Shown piece after piece: positions 15,246-24,424 of a stretch of DNA of 64,000 nucleotides. The notes below the pieces were generated by a model, which did no database searches, had not been told where the DNA came from, and was given only the letters and a program-made list of their open reading frames with translations. Positions within the stretch are counted from its first letter, which is position 1; every line of letters starts with the position of its first letter. The position numbers and the translations under genes were made by a program. The DNA is from Bacillus sp. FJAT-25509. GTDB taxonomy: Bacteria; Bacillota; Bacilli; Bacillales; Bacillaceae_G. The stretch covers positions 434,001 to 498,000 of the forward strand of contig NZ_LJIZ01000003.1 of the NCBI RefSeq assembly GCF_001420605.1. The letters are read 5' to 3'.

Positions 15246-17769
15246 GTTGCTCCCCCAGTCTTGATGAAACTCTTTGATAAATAAATGACACGCCAATAAG
15301 CACAAACCCGAAACTGAAATATGCGATTATCTTACTTCCCGAAGATAGAAAAGATAAATCAAAAAAGATTAACTTTCCTGTTGATACAAGAGTTAGTCCA
15401 AGACCTAATCTTCTAATATACATATATCGCTTACGGAAGCCATATAAAATATAAGAAATTGCTAACAATAAATATAATAAACTGATTGCTAATCCTACCT
15501 TATTTAATTGAAGCTGTATATTTATGAATACTGTAAGGATTCCTATTAAGTAGATTCCTAAAATTAAAGGATACAATTCACTACTTTTAAATTGTCTACG
15601 AATATATGCAATTAAGAAGTCCCGACTGCTGAAAAACACGAAAATATTAACACCAATCAATATACCTAAGGCAAGATATTCGACAAATGTATTTTTTGAA
15701 AAATCTTCCTTCAATGCCGGGAATTGAATCGTTACATAAATACAAATTAAATACCCGATCATGTATAGGAATAAGCAATAATACTTCACAATACCGTCAT
15801 AAAGGACTTTCATTTTAGTAAGAATATATGCAAATACAATCGTAATAAATGCTTGTAGTAACCCTTGATAAAAGGAATAATGTGTAAATTGATCAGATAC
15901 ATTATTGCTATATACATTGTCAATCTCATACATTAAATAAAACCATATATTAACTAGAGTAAAATATTTAAACCAAGTAATTACTTTTAACTCGATCGGT
16001 CGAGAGAAAAGTGGTACATCACTTCGATTTTGTTGTATCGCATAAAATAAAGTAAGAATCGACATACCAATAATAATCGCACCATATTTAAAATCAAAAT
16101 AATCATTGTTAATATCTAGTAACATATTCATTCCGATATCAATAACAAAAAATGATCCAATACATAGAAGGAATATGCCCCAACCAGCTCTAGTTAGTTG
16201 CTTGAATTTATAAATGCTTCCATAAAGGCTTAACAGAATCCCCTCAATAAGCCATCCTATAGATAACCACTGGATTCCAAACTGGAACGGAATTATTAAG
16301 ATCGCAAATGTTAGTGATGTCGCATAAAATAACAACATCGTTTGTTTTTCTTTCTTCATGACTTTCTCGATGAATTTTCCCAAACCAATATACACAAGGC
16401 TAAAAATAAGTGCTAATAAGCCTCTTAAGTCCTTTAATCCCGCTTCGTCAAATAAGAAGTATAATAAACCGCAACTAATCACTGTGTTTAAAGACAATAA
16501 TACAACGTCAAGTCTAGTAAGCTTTGATTTGTATTTAAATGGATACAATAAAGTGATACCAAGGTACATTAAGAATGTAATGATCGAGTACAATATGCTA
16601 ATTGATTCATTATCAGCTAACCATATTAATGCAGCTAAAGATGGTGTGTTAAATAAAAAGCTAATGTAATTTACAATCGTCCAACGTTTTCTAAATGAAA
16701 CTAACAATATGCAAAGATTTAATAGGAAAAGATAACCCATCGCTGTGTAAACAGCATTTCCGTGGAGGCCGAAAGCCCACATATATGAAAATAATGGAAG
16801 ATAACCTCCTACTAGTCCGAGTGAACAAATAGTCCTTGAATGATATCTTAATGATAACAGTACTGCGGTTAAAGAAACTAAAATAGATAAAGTCAATCCT
16901 ACATAAATGTCTATTATATGTAATAAAAAATAACTATAAAAAATCGATCCATACAAGACCGAAATTCCCCCTCCTAAAAGTCCAAGAGCAAACGTCTGTT
17001 TTTGCTTTCGGAAAAACACTTCACCACCTGCCAGCATTACTGCTCCAAGCAAGAAAAATATACTCCCTTTCATATAGCCATTAAACCAAGTGGAATATGA
17101 ATATTTAAATGCAGCCCCAACACCTAATATAATTAGGAGAATTCCAAGTTTATTGATCCAATTCAAACCGATTTTCATTTCGATTTGATTTTGTTTTATT
17201 CGTTTCTGAATAATTTCTTCATTTACTTCTTCTGAAGAAAATTGGTCTAAACCATTTTTGACATTTCCGATTAACGTTTTCTCTTCTTCTGCTATTTGTT
17301 CACGATGCAAAATAATTTTCCGATCTAATTCTGAGGAAATTTGCTTAAGCTTCGCTCTAAACTCATCTTTTTCTACTTCTAACTCAATGGAAGCCCTTTC
17401 AAATAGACGCCTAATTTTTTGTTTTGCATCAAATTCAAAGGCATCTAAGCGGTTATGATGTTCTTTTGTTCTTCCTTCAAAATAAGTTTCTAATTTCTTC
17501 CGAGATACTTTAATAATATTGAGTTTCTCATCAAGGATTTGTTCCATCAATGAATTTCGTAATTTAACATTCTCTTCTGATATTTGATCATACTTTTCCT
17601 GTAATTGAGACAATTGAAGCTTATACTCTTCGTAATAATTACGTAAAGTTTGATTTTCATGAATCAAATCACTTGATTCATACTGCTCAATTAAGGTCTG
17701 ATATTCCTTTATCAACTCGTTCTGACTATCTTTCAAGAATATTAGCCTATCTTTAAAATCATCCATCAT
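15220..17769 (-). CDS. DUF2339 polytopic membrane protein
   Basis: The 849-residue protein begins with about 165 residues of charged coiled coil (QNELIKEYQTLIEQYES onward). The rest is almost entirely hydrophobic, with some 20-25 predicted transmembrane helices and short basic loops such as KYKSKLTRLD. The C-terminus ends in a charged tail. The pattern is that of DUF2339 proteins. Its stop lies inside the start of the DUF3999-like gene, so the two are coupled and probably form a complex in the cytoplasmic membrane. AAGGAGGAGGAA precedes the start. The function is unknown; roles in envelope polymer traffic have been guessed from context in other species. Confidence 0.78.
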   Translation of the reverse strand: MMDDFKDRLIFLKDSQNELIKEYQTLIEQYESSDLIHENQTLRNYYEEYKLQLSQLQEKYDQISEENVKLRNSLMEQILDEKLNIIKVSRKKLETYFEGRTKEHHNRLDAFEFDAKQKIRRLFERASIELEVEKDEFRAKLKQISSELDRKIILHREQIAEEEKTLIGNVKNGLDQFSSEEVNEEIIQKRIKQNQIEMKIGLNWINKLGILLIILGVGAAFKYSYSTWFNGYMKGSIFFLLGAVMLAGGEVFFRKQKQTFALGLLGGGISVLYGSIFYSYFLLHIIDIYVGLTLSILVSLTAVLLSLRYHSRTICSLGLVGGYLPLFSYMWAFGLHGNAVYTAMGYLFLLNLCILLVSFRKRWTIVNYISFLFNTPSLAALIWLADNESISILYSIITFLMYLGITLLYPFKYKSKLTRLDVVLLSLNTVISCGLLYFLFDEAGLKDLRGLLALIFSLVYIGLGKFIEKVMKKEKQTMLLFYATSLTFAILIIPFQFGIQWLSIGWLIEGILLSLYGSIYKFKQLTRAGWGIFLLCIGSFFVIDIGMNMLLDINNDYFDFKYGAIIIGMSILTLFYAIQQNRSDVPLFSRPIELKVITWFKYFTLVNIWFYLMYEIDNVYSNNVSDQFTHYSFYQGLLQAFITIVFAYILTKMKVLYDGIVKYYCLFLYMIGYLICIYVTIQFPALKEDFSKNTFVEYLALGILIGVNIFVFFSSRDFLIAYIRRQFKSSELYPLILGIYLIGILTVFINIQLQLNKVGLAISLLYLLLAISYILYGFRKRYMYIRRLGLGLTLVSTGKLIFFDLSFLSSGSKIIAYFSFGFVLIGVSFIYQRVSSRLGEQHGQVDSKN

Positions 17770-17955
17770 TTCCTCCTCCTTGTTTTCGAAGATTATATAA
17801 ATTATAAAAAGAATACAAAATATTACTTTTTATATAACACTTCCGGTATATACTATTTCACTTTTAGTAGTGTGATAACACTTAAATACTGTAAAACAAA
17901 AATAATTGAGATAACAACTTTAGATGATTGTTTCATTGTTCAAATACAATGGCCT

Positions 17956-18411
17956 TTATTGACTGTTTGCTAATTCGGAAAGGCGATTCATTACATCTTC
18001 TTGATCAAACGAACTATACCATCGATAGTCTGAATCATCTAAAATACGATAATGTTGACTAATTACATTTTGTTGAACACGATAGACGCCTTTTTTCTCA
18101 ACTTCATGCCAAAACAGTTTCCCTCCAAGTGTTTTAAATTTTGGAGTATACATTTCATCGTGTGCCAGTGTTTCAATAACTTCAAACGGTTCATCACCAA
18201 AAAAATTCTTTAAAATCATACTATCCTTGAACAAAGCACAGACAGCAACTGTATTTGTCCATCCTAATGATGTTCGTTCTTTTTCAATTTGAACGAGAGT
18301 TTTTTTGGAAATTCCAAGAACAGTTGCCATTTTTTCTTGCGAATACCCTTTTTCTAGACGAATCAATCTTACATTTTTTGAGATGAGTTCGATTAGTTTA
18401 TCTTTATTCAT
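17956..18411 (-). CDS. XRE-family helix-turn-helix regulator
   Basis: The N-terminal XRE HTH spans about residues 8-62 (NVRLIRLEKGYSQEKMATVL, then GISKKTLVQIEKER). A C-terminal domain of about 80 residues contains KLFWHEVEKKGVYRVQQN and the end DDSDYRWYSSFDQEDV. I choose the ATG at 18411 because GGAAGTGA lies 7 nt before it; the longer frame would need a TTG without a site. The gene stands alone. A hairpin at 18591-18621 (AAAGGATCTT / AAGATCCTTT) lies in its upstream region and could be regulatory. Targets are unknown. Confidence 0.8.
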   Translation of the reverse strand: MNKDKLIELISKNVRLIRLEKGYSQEKMATVLGISKKTLVQIEKERTSLGWTNTVAVCALFKDSMILKNFFGDEPFEVIETLAHDEMYTPKFKTLGGKLFWHEVEKKGVYRVQQNVISQHYRILDDSDYRWYSSFDQEDVMNRLSELANSQ

Positions 18412-18829
18412 ATTAATCACTTCCAATGAAAAGTTTTAAAGCGATGATGTGTTTTAGTTCAAAAATTTACTCCCACTCACCTTTAGTGTAATATTACACT
18501 TTGTGGAACTTTTTGTAAATAAATGAGTTGATTTATTTTTTTAAAATTTTTCAGAATACAATCTTAAACATCATGAGTAGTGGTTTAAGAAAAGGATCTT
18601 CTTTTTTTTCTAAGATCCTTTAAAGATAATGATCTAGCGTTTCTTTATTATTTAATGTTCGAATTACACTTTCCTTTTTCAACATAACCCTAATCAGATT
18701 CTACAATAGGTTAAGTTAATTATACATTTCAAATCGACTTCTGTAATTTGGGGGAATTTTACCTTTTTCCATAGGATTTCAAATTATCCTCGTAAACAAC
18801 CTAGCAATATACAACTCCATTATACAAAA

Positions 18830-18863
18830 TAAAAAAACTCGGACTTATTATCCGAGTTTTTTT
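18830..18863 (-). terminator. Terminator of the histidine kinase gene; note on 18412-18861
   Basis: ACTCGGA / TCCGAGT with a 7-nt loop is flanked by A7 and T7 (bidirectional). The remainder of the 450-bp gap upstream of the XRE gene holds only the AAAGGATCTT hairpin at 18591-18621 and AT-rich DNA. I see no gene there. Confidence 0.85.
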
Positions 18864-19965
18864 ATGCCTCTTTTGGCAACGTTATGTAAAATGCTGTCCA
18901 TTCGTCATCAGAAAAACAATTAATTTTCCCATCATGTTTTTCAATGATTTGTTTACATACAAATAAGCCAATTCCAGTACCATGATTTTTTGTCGTAACA
19001 AATGGTTCAAAAATTGTCCGTATGCTTTCTTCACTAATTTTAGGTCCATTATTTCTTATTTGAATTTCAATCTTATCCTCTAAATCTGAAACTTGATAAT
19101 GAATCGTTTTTTGCCCATCGTTTTCAGCCAATGCATCGATTGAATTCATTAATATATTAAGTAAAACTTGACGAAGTTCATTTCTGAAACCTGGTATGTA
19201 TATTTTTTGAGATATTCCTTCTTGTAAAATGACATTCGAATTTACAATACTCGGATATAAGAATTCTGTGATTTCTTTAAATAAATCATTAATTAAAAAG
19301 GATTCCACGATCTGATCATGATCTTTTTTCGAGACATGAAGAAATTGATCAATTCTAAAATTTAATTGATGCAATTCATGATCTATGATGTCTAAATATT
19401 TTAATTGTGGATGATCTCCTTTAAGTAATTTTACAAATCCTATAATTGAAGTAAGTGGATTTCTAAATTCATGAACGAAACTAGCAGACATTTGTCCTAG
19501 GATTGTAAGTCTCTCTTTGTGAGTCTCGTCAATGAACTGTTTTTTCTCTTCTATATCTTGTGTAATGAGATATGAATAATGTTTTACTGTAAAATAAATA
19601 AACTGGTCAAAAACGTAGTTAATTTTATTAATGAGTGGCTGAAGTAGACTAATACTTTCTTCAAATTCAGACAAATGTTTAAATAGTTCACTTCTAGCTA
19701 TATTTGAGTTATACACAAAATCTCCGATGTTAGCACTTGCTCTAGCTCGTTCAAGGGCGATTTTATGCGCCAAATCTTTGACTTGATCCTCACTTATTTT
19801 ACCCTTAATAAATAATAACGTAATGTCAATCAATTTAGTTCCATTAATGATAATCTCGGATTTAAATGGATCATTATCGCTAATTACCGCTTTAGCGACC
19901 CAATTCTTTACTAATGTAGGCATACTTTCCTGTATGAAAGCGCTATACCTACTCTCTATTGACAT
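18862..19965 (-). CDS. Sporulation-type sensor histidine kinase (HisK_N / BA2291-like)
   Basis: The protein has about 367 residues from MSIESRYSAFIQ. Residues 1-140 form an all-helical N-terminal domain (ESMPTLVKNWVAKAV..., SELFKHLSEFEESIS) of the HisK_N/globin-like kind seen in B. anthracis BA2291 and its plasmid-borne sensor-domain inhibitors. The H-box is SFVHEFRNPLTSIIGF near residue 160, the N-box NILMNSIDAL, and the G-boxes include GTGIGLFVCKQI. No transmembrane helix is visible, so it is cytosolic. No response regulator is adjacent, as expected for an orphan phosphorelay kinase feeding Spo0F. GGAGGTG lies 12 nt before this ATG. A 0A box is upstream. Confidence 0.82.
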   Translation of the reverse strand: MSIESRYSAFIQESMPTLVKNWVAKAVISDNDPFKSEIIINGTKLIDITLLFIKGKISEDQVKDLAHKIALERARASANIGDFVYNSNIARSELFKHLSEFEESISLLQPLINKINYVFDQFIYFTVKHYSYLITQDIEEKKQFIDETHKERLTILGQMSASFVHEFRNPLTSIIGFVKLLKGDHPQLKYLDIIDHELHQLNFRIDQFLHVSKKDHDQIVESFLINDLFKEITEFLYPSIVNSNVILQEGISQKIYIPGFRNELRQVLLNILMNSIDALAENDGQKTIHYQVSDLEDKIEIQIRNNGPKISEESIRTIFEPFVTTKNHGTGIGLFVCKQIIEKHDGKINCFSDDEWTAFYITLPKEA

Positions 19966-20048
19966 ATCAATAAGGAACACCTCCAATAAAAATCTATTAA
20001 TTAAATAGTAACAAATTTTTAAATATTCGTTAAGTAAAAAAATAAAAA

Positions 20049-20071
20049 TTTGTCGAATTTATTACGACAAA
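20049..20071. promoter_or_regulatory. Palindromic 0A-box-like site
   Basis: TTTGTCG-N9-CGACAAA contains the exact Spo0A box TGTCGAA (20051-20057) and a second, inverted TGTCG half. It lies about 85 bp upstream of the sporulation-type kinase and about 210 bp from the divergent yueI. Control of the kinase by Spo0A is inferred. The rest of the 312-bp gap is AT-rich promoter DNA. Confidence 0.5.
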
Positions 20072-20277
20072 GTAATATTTTTTACAATATTCTGATTAAA
20101 ATGTAAATTAAATTGATGAATATTTCATTCATTTCTTTCAGCAACTGAACCTTTACAATTGTCACTTAGTCCTAGTTATTATAAAACTAAAAGTACGCAA
20201 AAATGTCAATAATATGGTGTGTAGAATAGAATAAAGTTAGATACAATTAAATTAATAAACTGAAAGTAGGTATTTCA

Positions 20278-20667
20278 ATGGCTGGAAATAAAGTTGAAGA
20301 TTATTTAATCAAAGGTATCTATGGTGAAAAGCAAATAAAAATTGAAGAACGAAAAATTTTTTTAGGCACAATTCGTGAAAGAATTGAAATTGCGTTAACG
20401 ACAAGTCAAGTGATGGCAAATTCAATCTATCCAATCGTTGAAAAATCAATCAGTATGAAAAATGTTACTTTGTTATTAAATGGTACTCTAGCCTATAATA
20501 CAATTTCGAAATATATTTTACTGGCAAAGAAAAAAAATATTCCCTTTTCATTAGTCAATAATTTACCCGTCCCAACTCCGATCGGACTTGTCGTGACGCA
20601 TAATGACGCAGTTGATAAGAATGAAATTTTTGTTAAAGATGAACTTTATAAATCAACTAATTTTTAA
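20278..20667 (+). CDS. yueI: YueI family protein (DUF1694)
   Basis: The 129-residue cytosolic protein reads VEDYLIKGIYGEKQIKIEE followed by RKIFLGTIRERIEIALT. This matches the YueI/DUF1694 opening ('...GIYGxPQ..P.ER..FLGTxRERV..ALT'). The C-terminal half, ISKYILLAKKKNIPFSLVNN, is alpha/beta and the whole fold resembles an L7Ae-like or eIF-type Rossmann unit. The biochemical function is unknown. It is monocistronic; its terminator hairpin (20704-20747) overlaps the end of the convergent transporter gene. Confidence 0.85.
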   Translation: MAGNKVEDYLIKGIYGEKQIKIEERKIFLGTIRERIEIALTTSQVMANSIYPIVEKSISMKNVTLLLNGTLAYNTISKYILLAKKKNIPFSLVNNLPVPTPIGLVVTHNDAVDKNEIFVKDELYKSTNF

Positions 20668-20703
20668 TTAATTCGGTATGTGAAATTTCAAAAAATATGG
20701 ATA

Positions 20704-20747
20704 AAAGCGCAGCTCAATTGTTTTACAATTTAAGTTGCGCTTTCTTC
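20704..20747 (+). terminator. Shared convergent terminator of yueI and the CNNM gene
   Basis: AAAGCGCA-g-CT pairs with AAG-t-TGCGCTTT and encloses an inner CAATTG/TACAATT stem. It is followed by TTTCTTCTTCT on the plus strand. The hairpin overlaps the last codons of the opposing gene. Confidence 0.7.
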
Positions 20748-22079
20748 TTCTAGTTCAGGTTTTTTGATTGGTTCCCGTGTTAATTCAATCGATTTTATAT
20801 AATGTCCGTCTAACTTAAGAACTTTAAATGTGCAGTTATGATATTTAATTGAATCTCCTTCTTGCACATCAAAATTTTCAGTTAAAATCCATCCACCAAT
20901 TGTATCAACATCAGTATCATCAATATCTAAGCTAAAAACATCATTAATTTCACTAATTAAAACTTTTCCTGCAATGACGAATTTATTTTCGTTTACTTTA
21001 CTTATATCCTCTTTCTCATCAACATCAAACTCATCACGAATTTCCCCAACAATTTCTTCTAAAATATCTTCAACTGTTACTAAGCCAGATGTACCTCCGT
21101 ATTCATCAACTAATATTGACATATGTATATGTTCTCTTTGCATTTTGACAAGCAAATCATGAACTGATATTGATTCAATAACTTGAATGATTGGTCTAAT
21201 ATATTGTTCAAGTGTTTTTACCTCTGCATCCCCTTTATGAAGAACAAAATCAGTAAAAACATCTTTAAAATTTATTAACCCAACAACATGGTCCTTATCT
21301 CCATCTACAACAGGAAAACGAGTATATTTTTCTGTGCTCATAAAGTGAATATTCTCATGAAAAGGTTCACGCAAATCAATTGCAACCATTTCCGTTCTAG
21401 GAACCATTATTTCTTTTGCTACTCGCATATTGAAATCAAATATATTGTTCACATACTTAAATTCAGATTGATTAATTTCACCACTTTTATAGCTCTCAGA
21501 AAGGAGGATTCTTAACTCCTCTTCTGAATGTGCAACTTCATGTTCTGAAGCAGGAGGAAGTCCAAATATTTTTAAGACCATCCTTGCTGAATTATTAAAC
21601 AACCAAATGAACGGATAGGTAATTTTGTAAAAAAGAATCAATACTGGTGAAAACTTTAAGGTAATTTGTTCAGCCTTTTGAATAGCGATTGTTTTAGGTG
21701 CTAATTCACCAACTACGACATGAATAAATGTAATTATTCCAAAAGAAAGTAAAAAAGAGATTGTGCCACTTACTGCAGTAGGTAAATTCAAATCGTCAAG
21801 CAACGGATGCAATAATTCATCTACAGCTGGTTCACCTAACCAACCTAAACCTAAACTCGTAACTGTAATACCAAGTTGACAAGCTGAAAGATATTCATCG
21901 AGATGTGTTATTACTCGTTTTACAGCTCTTGCTTTTTTATTTCCCTCGCCAATTAATTGATCAATTCTAGAACTTCTAATTTTTACGATTGCAAATTCTG
22001 AAGCAACAAAAAAGGCAGTAAATGCAATTAATACAACAACTAATAATAACTTAGTACCAATTCCAAACAATTGAGTCAT
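20730..22079 (-). CDS. CNNM/CorC-type transporter ('hemolysin' family)
   Basis: The 449-residue protein has an N-terminal DUF21/CNNM transmembrane domain (about residues 1-190, four helices including LLLVVVLIAFTAFFVASEFA). Two CBS domains (about 210-340; EIMVPRTEMVAID and MSILVDEYGGTSGLVTVEDI) and a C-terminal CorC_HlyC domain (about 355-435) follow. The family includes the Mg2+ efflux proteins MpfA and YhdP, so a role in divalent cation export is likely, though the ion is not proven. The old 'hemolysin' name is historical. It is monocistronic. I looked for an M-box riboswitch upstream and found none. Confidence 0.9.
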   Translation of the reverse strand: MTQLFGIGTKLLLVVVLIAFTAFFVASEFAIVKIRSSRIDQLIGEGNKKARAVKRVITHLDEYLSACQLGITVTSLGLGWLGEPAVDELLHPLLDDLNLPTAVSGTISFLLSFGIITFIHVVVGELAPKTIAIQKAEQITLKFSPVLILFYKITYPFIWLFNNSARMVLKIFGLPPASEHEVAHSEEELRILLSESYKSGEINQSEFKYVNNIFDFNMRVAKEIMVPRTEMVAIDLREPFHENIHFMSTEKYTRFPVVDGDKDHVVGLINFKDVFTDFVLHKGDAEVKTLEQYIRPIIQVIESISVHDLLVKMQREHIHMSILVDEYGGTSGLVTVEDILEEIVGEIRDEFDVDEKEDISKVNENKFVIAGKVLISEINDVFSLDIDDTDVDTIGGWILTENFDVQEGDSIKYHNCTFKVLKLDGHYIKSIELTREPIKKPELEEESAT

Positions 22080-22581
22080 CCCTCCAATTGGAAGTGAAGG
22101 CCATCTTCATAATTAATATTTTTAAATTAGGCTTATCTTAGTATATTCAGTTAAATAATTTGTTATCAAATTTTTTTTATTTAGGCATTCTTAAAACAAG
22201 ATAAAAAGGATGTTAGAAAAGGTTTCCTCATTTCCTCTTTGAACACTCCTCAATATTCCTTCTCTCTTAATTACCATTCTTTACCTTATTTCTATTTTCC
22301 TTCTCCGGTAGTGTCTTGCATTATATGCTATATATCAACTTTATATTCTAAAATTTGTAGAATATTCCACTAATAGCAACGTAATAAACCGAATTTCGAT
22401 AAAAATCAATTCAAAAGTAATTAAGTTTACATATTCAGCTATTTTGATTGTTTAGAACCTATTTATTCGATGGATTTTAAGAACTTTTGCCGAGTCAACA
22501 CTAGTTTTGTCAACCTCAAAGGAATGTGCAGTTTAATAAAGAATTTTTAATTATATAAATTATTTGGAGGAGGAATAGCGT
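22080..22581. other. 502-bp intergenic region, nothing recognised
   Basis: This AT-rich gap between divergent genes contains an unusually pyrimidine-rich plus strand at about 22226-22310. It has no convincing ORF, terminator or riboswitch. It should contain the two promoters. Confidence 0.5.
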
Positions 22582-23049
22582 ATGTATACAACTTCTCAAG
22601 TGGCAGAACAACTGCAATTAACAAATAAAAAAGTATTATTATTTTTAAAAAAAGGTAATTTAAAAGTAGAGAAAACTCATAATGGATATTTGTTTACAGA
22701 AGAACAAATCGAACAGATTAAAGAAATTTATGAAGCTTCTGCACAAACGATCGAAACAAAACAAAATGACACTGATCACAACATTGACATTATAAAAGAA
22801 TTAACTCAAAAATTAATAAAACTTGAAGAAAAAGTTGAAACGAAAGCAAATGAAGTCGTTTCAGTTCAAATTTTGGAACATCGATGTGAAATTGAAGATT
22901 TAAAGAAAGTAGTTGTTAAACTTGAAAATCAAGTAGAACAATTAAATGAACAAGTGACATTATTAAAAGCGGATTTAGAGGATCAGAAAAAGATCATTAC
23001 ATTTAAACCAAAAAAACGATTTGCCATTTTATCAATATTTGGAGTTTAA
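22582..23049 (+). CDS. racA: RacA-like chromosome-anchoring protein
   Basis: In sporulating Bacillus, RacA binds the origin region and tethers it to DivIVA at the cell pole. Residues 1-45 form a MerR-type HTH (MYTTSQVAEQLQLTNKKVLLF, then KKGNLKVEKTHNGYLF). Residues 65-140 form a coiled coil containing KLEEKVETKANEVVSVQILE, then HRCEIEDL, close to the characteristic KADxVVSxQxLxHRxEIE stretch of RacA. The C-terminus is basic then hydrophobic (FKPKKRFAILSIFGV), matching the RacA pole/membrane tail. At 155 residues it is shorter than B. subtilis RacA (about 184). A GGAGGAGG ribosome site precedes it. Confidence 0.78.
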   Translation: MYTTSQVAEQLQLTNKKVLLFLKKGNLKVEKTHNGYLFTEEQIEQIKEIYEASAQTIETKQNDTDHNIDIIKELTQKLIKLEEKVETKANEVVSVQILEHRCEIEDLKKVVVKLENQVEQLNEQVTLLKADLEDQKKIITFKPKKRFAILSIFGV

Positions 23050-23121
23050 AAAATCTAAATTCAAGTTTAAAGGTTATGAACCCTGAGTAAAGTCAAGCAG
23101 TGAAATAAGCGTTTAGAGTTA

Positions 23122-23155
23122 AAAACGTAGAAGAATTTTCTTCTACGTTTTTTTA
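23122..23155 (+). terminator. Terminator of racA
   Basis: AAACGTAGAAG / CTTCTACGTTT with a short AT loop is followed by T7. Confidence 0.9.
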
Positions 23156-23209
23156 CATACTAAAATGAATGTTGGTCAAAAATAAAATTGTATGAAGGGG
23201 GGAATTTCC

Positions 23210-23401
23210 ATGCAAAAAAATGCGCGTCAATATACTCAGGATGCAACTACTGAACTTAAACACGCAATTGAATGTCTTCAATCTGCATTAGAAACCGTTG
23301 AAAAACCACAAAACCACGAAAGAATCGAGCAAGCGCTTCAAGCTTGTCAAACAGCTTATAATCAAACGAACCAGGCAGCAGGTATTCTTGAACAAGAATA
23401 G
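23210..23401 (+). CDS. Small helical hypothetical protein, 63 aa
   Basis: I choose the ATG at 23210 because AAGGGGGGAATTTCC precedes it. The product (MQKNARQYTQDATTELKHAI...) is Gln/Ala/Glu-rich, hydrophilic and predicted to form two amphipathic helices (residues 10-30 and 37-60), a helical-hairpin layout. It has its own terminator. I do not recognise a function. The two cysteines (IECLQ and LQACQ) are spaced so they could face each other across the hairpin. Confidence 0.68.
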   Translation: MQKNARQYTQDATTELKHAIECLQSALETVEKPQNHERIEQALQACQTAYNQTNQAAGILEQE

Positions 23402-23412
23402 TATGCAAATTA

Positions 23413-23442
23413 AAAAACTCAGGTTTATCCCTGAGTTTTTCT
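23413..23442. terminator. Bidirectional terminator between the 63-aa gene and the GNAT gene
   Basis: AAAACTCAGG / CCTGAGTTTT with a 5-nt loop has A/T runs on both sides. It lies between the two convergent stop codons. Confidence 0.88.
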
Positions 23443-23445
23443 CAT

Positions 23446-24009
23446 TTATTTATCATAATACATTAAAATTTCTTTAAATTCATTTGAATATTTCAATAGT
23501 TTAATAGCATGCTTTATATCCAATAAAAATGGTACAGCAATTATATCATCACTTATTTCAAAATATTCATCAATCGGTAAAATTTTAAAACCTGCACTTC
23601 TAGCAAACATATATAGTCTTTTATTTATTGTACCAATATACCAATCAGCGTTAGTTTGATTGGCATGATCATAGCATGCTAGTAAAATTTGTTTAAAAAA
23701 TCCTTTACCTCTATTTTCTCTTGTAATTAATAATTTACCAATTTCATAGATTTCTTCATTTTGAATATATTTAATGTATTTGTTTTCGGAAAAATCATAG
23801 TAATATTTATTTTTATCCTCATTTTCAATATTATATTTACTAAACTCGAGGGTACCAATTAACTTTTTATCCGAATTACAAATTCCATAACGAGTAACTT
23901 CATTACTTCTTACTAAGAAAGGTATTTCGTTTTCTTCACAAAAATCTCCCCAAAGCTCGTTAAATAAATTATTCTCTTCTTTTGTATGAATAACACGAAA
24001 CACTCTCAC
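23446..24009 (-). CDS. GNAT-fold N-acyltransferase
   Basis: The 187-residue protein has a GNAT core: IYEIGKLLITRENRGKG is beta-4 plus the acyl-CoA pyrophosphate loop (R-x-x-G-K-G, near residues 95-100). LACYDHANQTNADWYIG is the following helix and strand, and LYMFARSAGFKILP is the late Arg-containing turn. The order E-x-x-K-L-x-I then R-x-x-x-x-G-F-x-x-x-P also recalls autoinducer-synthase-type acyltransferases, but similarity is general. The substrate is unknown. It stands alone next to the restriction module. Confidence 0.7.
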   Translation of the reverse strand: MRVFRVIHTKEENNLFNELWGDFCEENEIPFLVRSNEVTRYGICNSDKKLIGTLEFSKYNIENEDKNKYYYDFSENKYIKYIQNEEIYEIGKLLITRENRGKGFFKQILLACYDHANQTNADWYIGTINKRLYMFARSAGFKILPIDEYFEISDDIIAVPFLLDIKHAIKLLKYSNEFKEILMYYDK

Positions 24010-24424
24010 TCACCCCTAAAATTCCTATATAAATATTCTTATCTTACGTCTATTAAACAACGTTTATACCAAATTTTAATATTGTCTCTTTAATTCTATT
24101 TAGTTATTTTGTTAAAAAAATATTTAATTGGCCTGTTTATATATGGCTCTATTGTATGGTAAAATTTAGCTTTTGGCAACGCTTACATAACTAATTATGT
24201 ATAATTTGTGAAATCAAAATTATCTCATAATTAGTTTTGTAGTATAGATTAATAATAAAATGTAAATTTTTAACAAAAATATTATTTCGTATTTTATAAT
24301 ATAAACAATGTATGAAAATGTCAAAGAACATCTTCGAATTAAAGAAATATGCCCTATGCCGTCGAATGGTAAAGGGCACATAAAGATTGGTTGGTTGACT
24401 TTCTAAATACAGTATAAATTTGGG
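24010..24424. other. 415-bp AT-rich gap beside the restriction module
   Basis: The DNA is very AT-rich, with no supported ORF (a 62-codon minus frame at 24191-24379 has no ribosome site and no recognisable protein) and no clear hairpin terminator. It could mark the edge of an insertion. Confidence 0.45.

Noticed and set aside
22080-22581. Possible M-box (Mg2+) riboswitch upstream of the CNNM transporter
   Set aside because: The conserved M-box blocks are absent; only AT-rich and pyrimidine-rich DNA is present.
24191-24379. 62-codon minus-strand ORF in the gap beside the restriction module
   Set aside because: Very AT-rich, low-complexity protein, no ribosome site and no recognisable domain.
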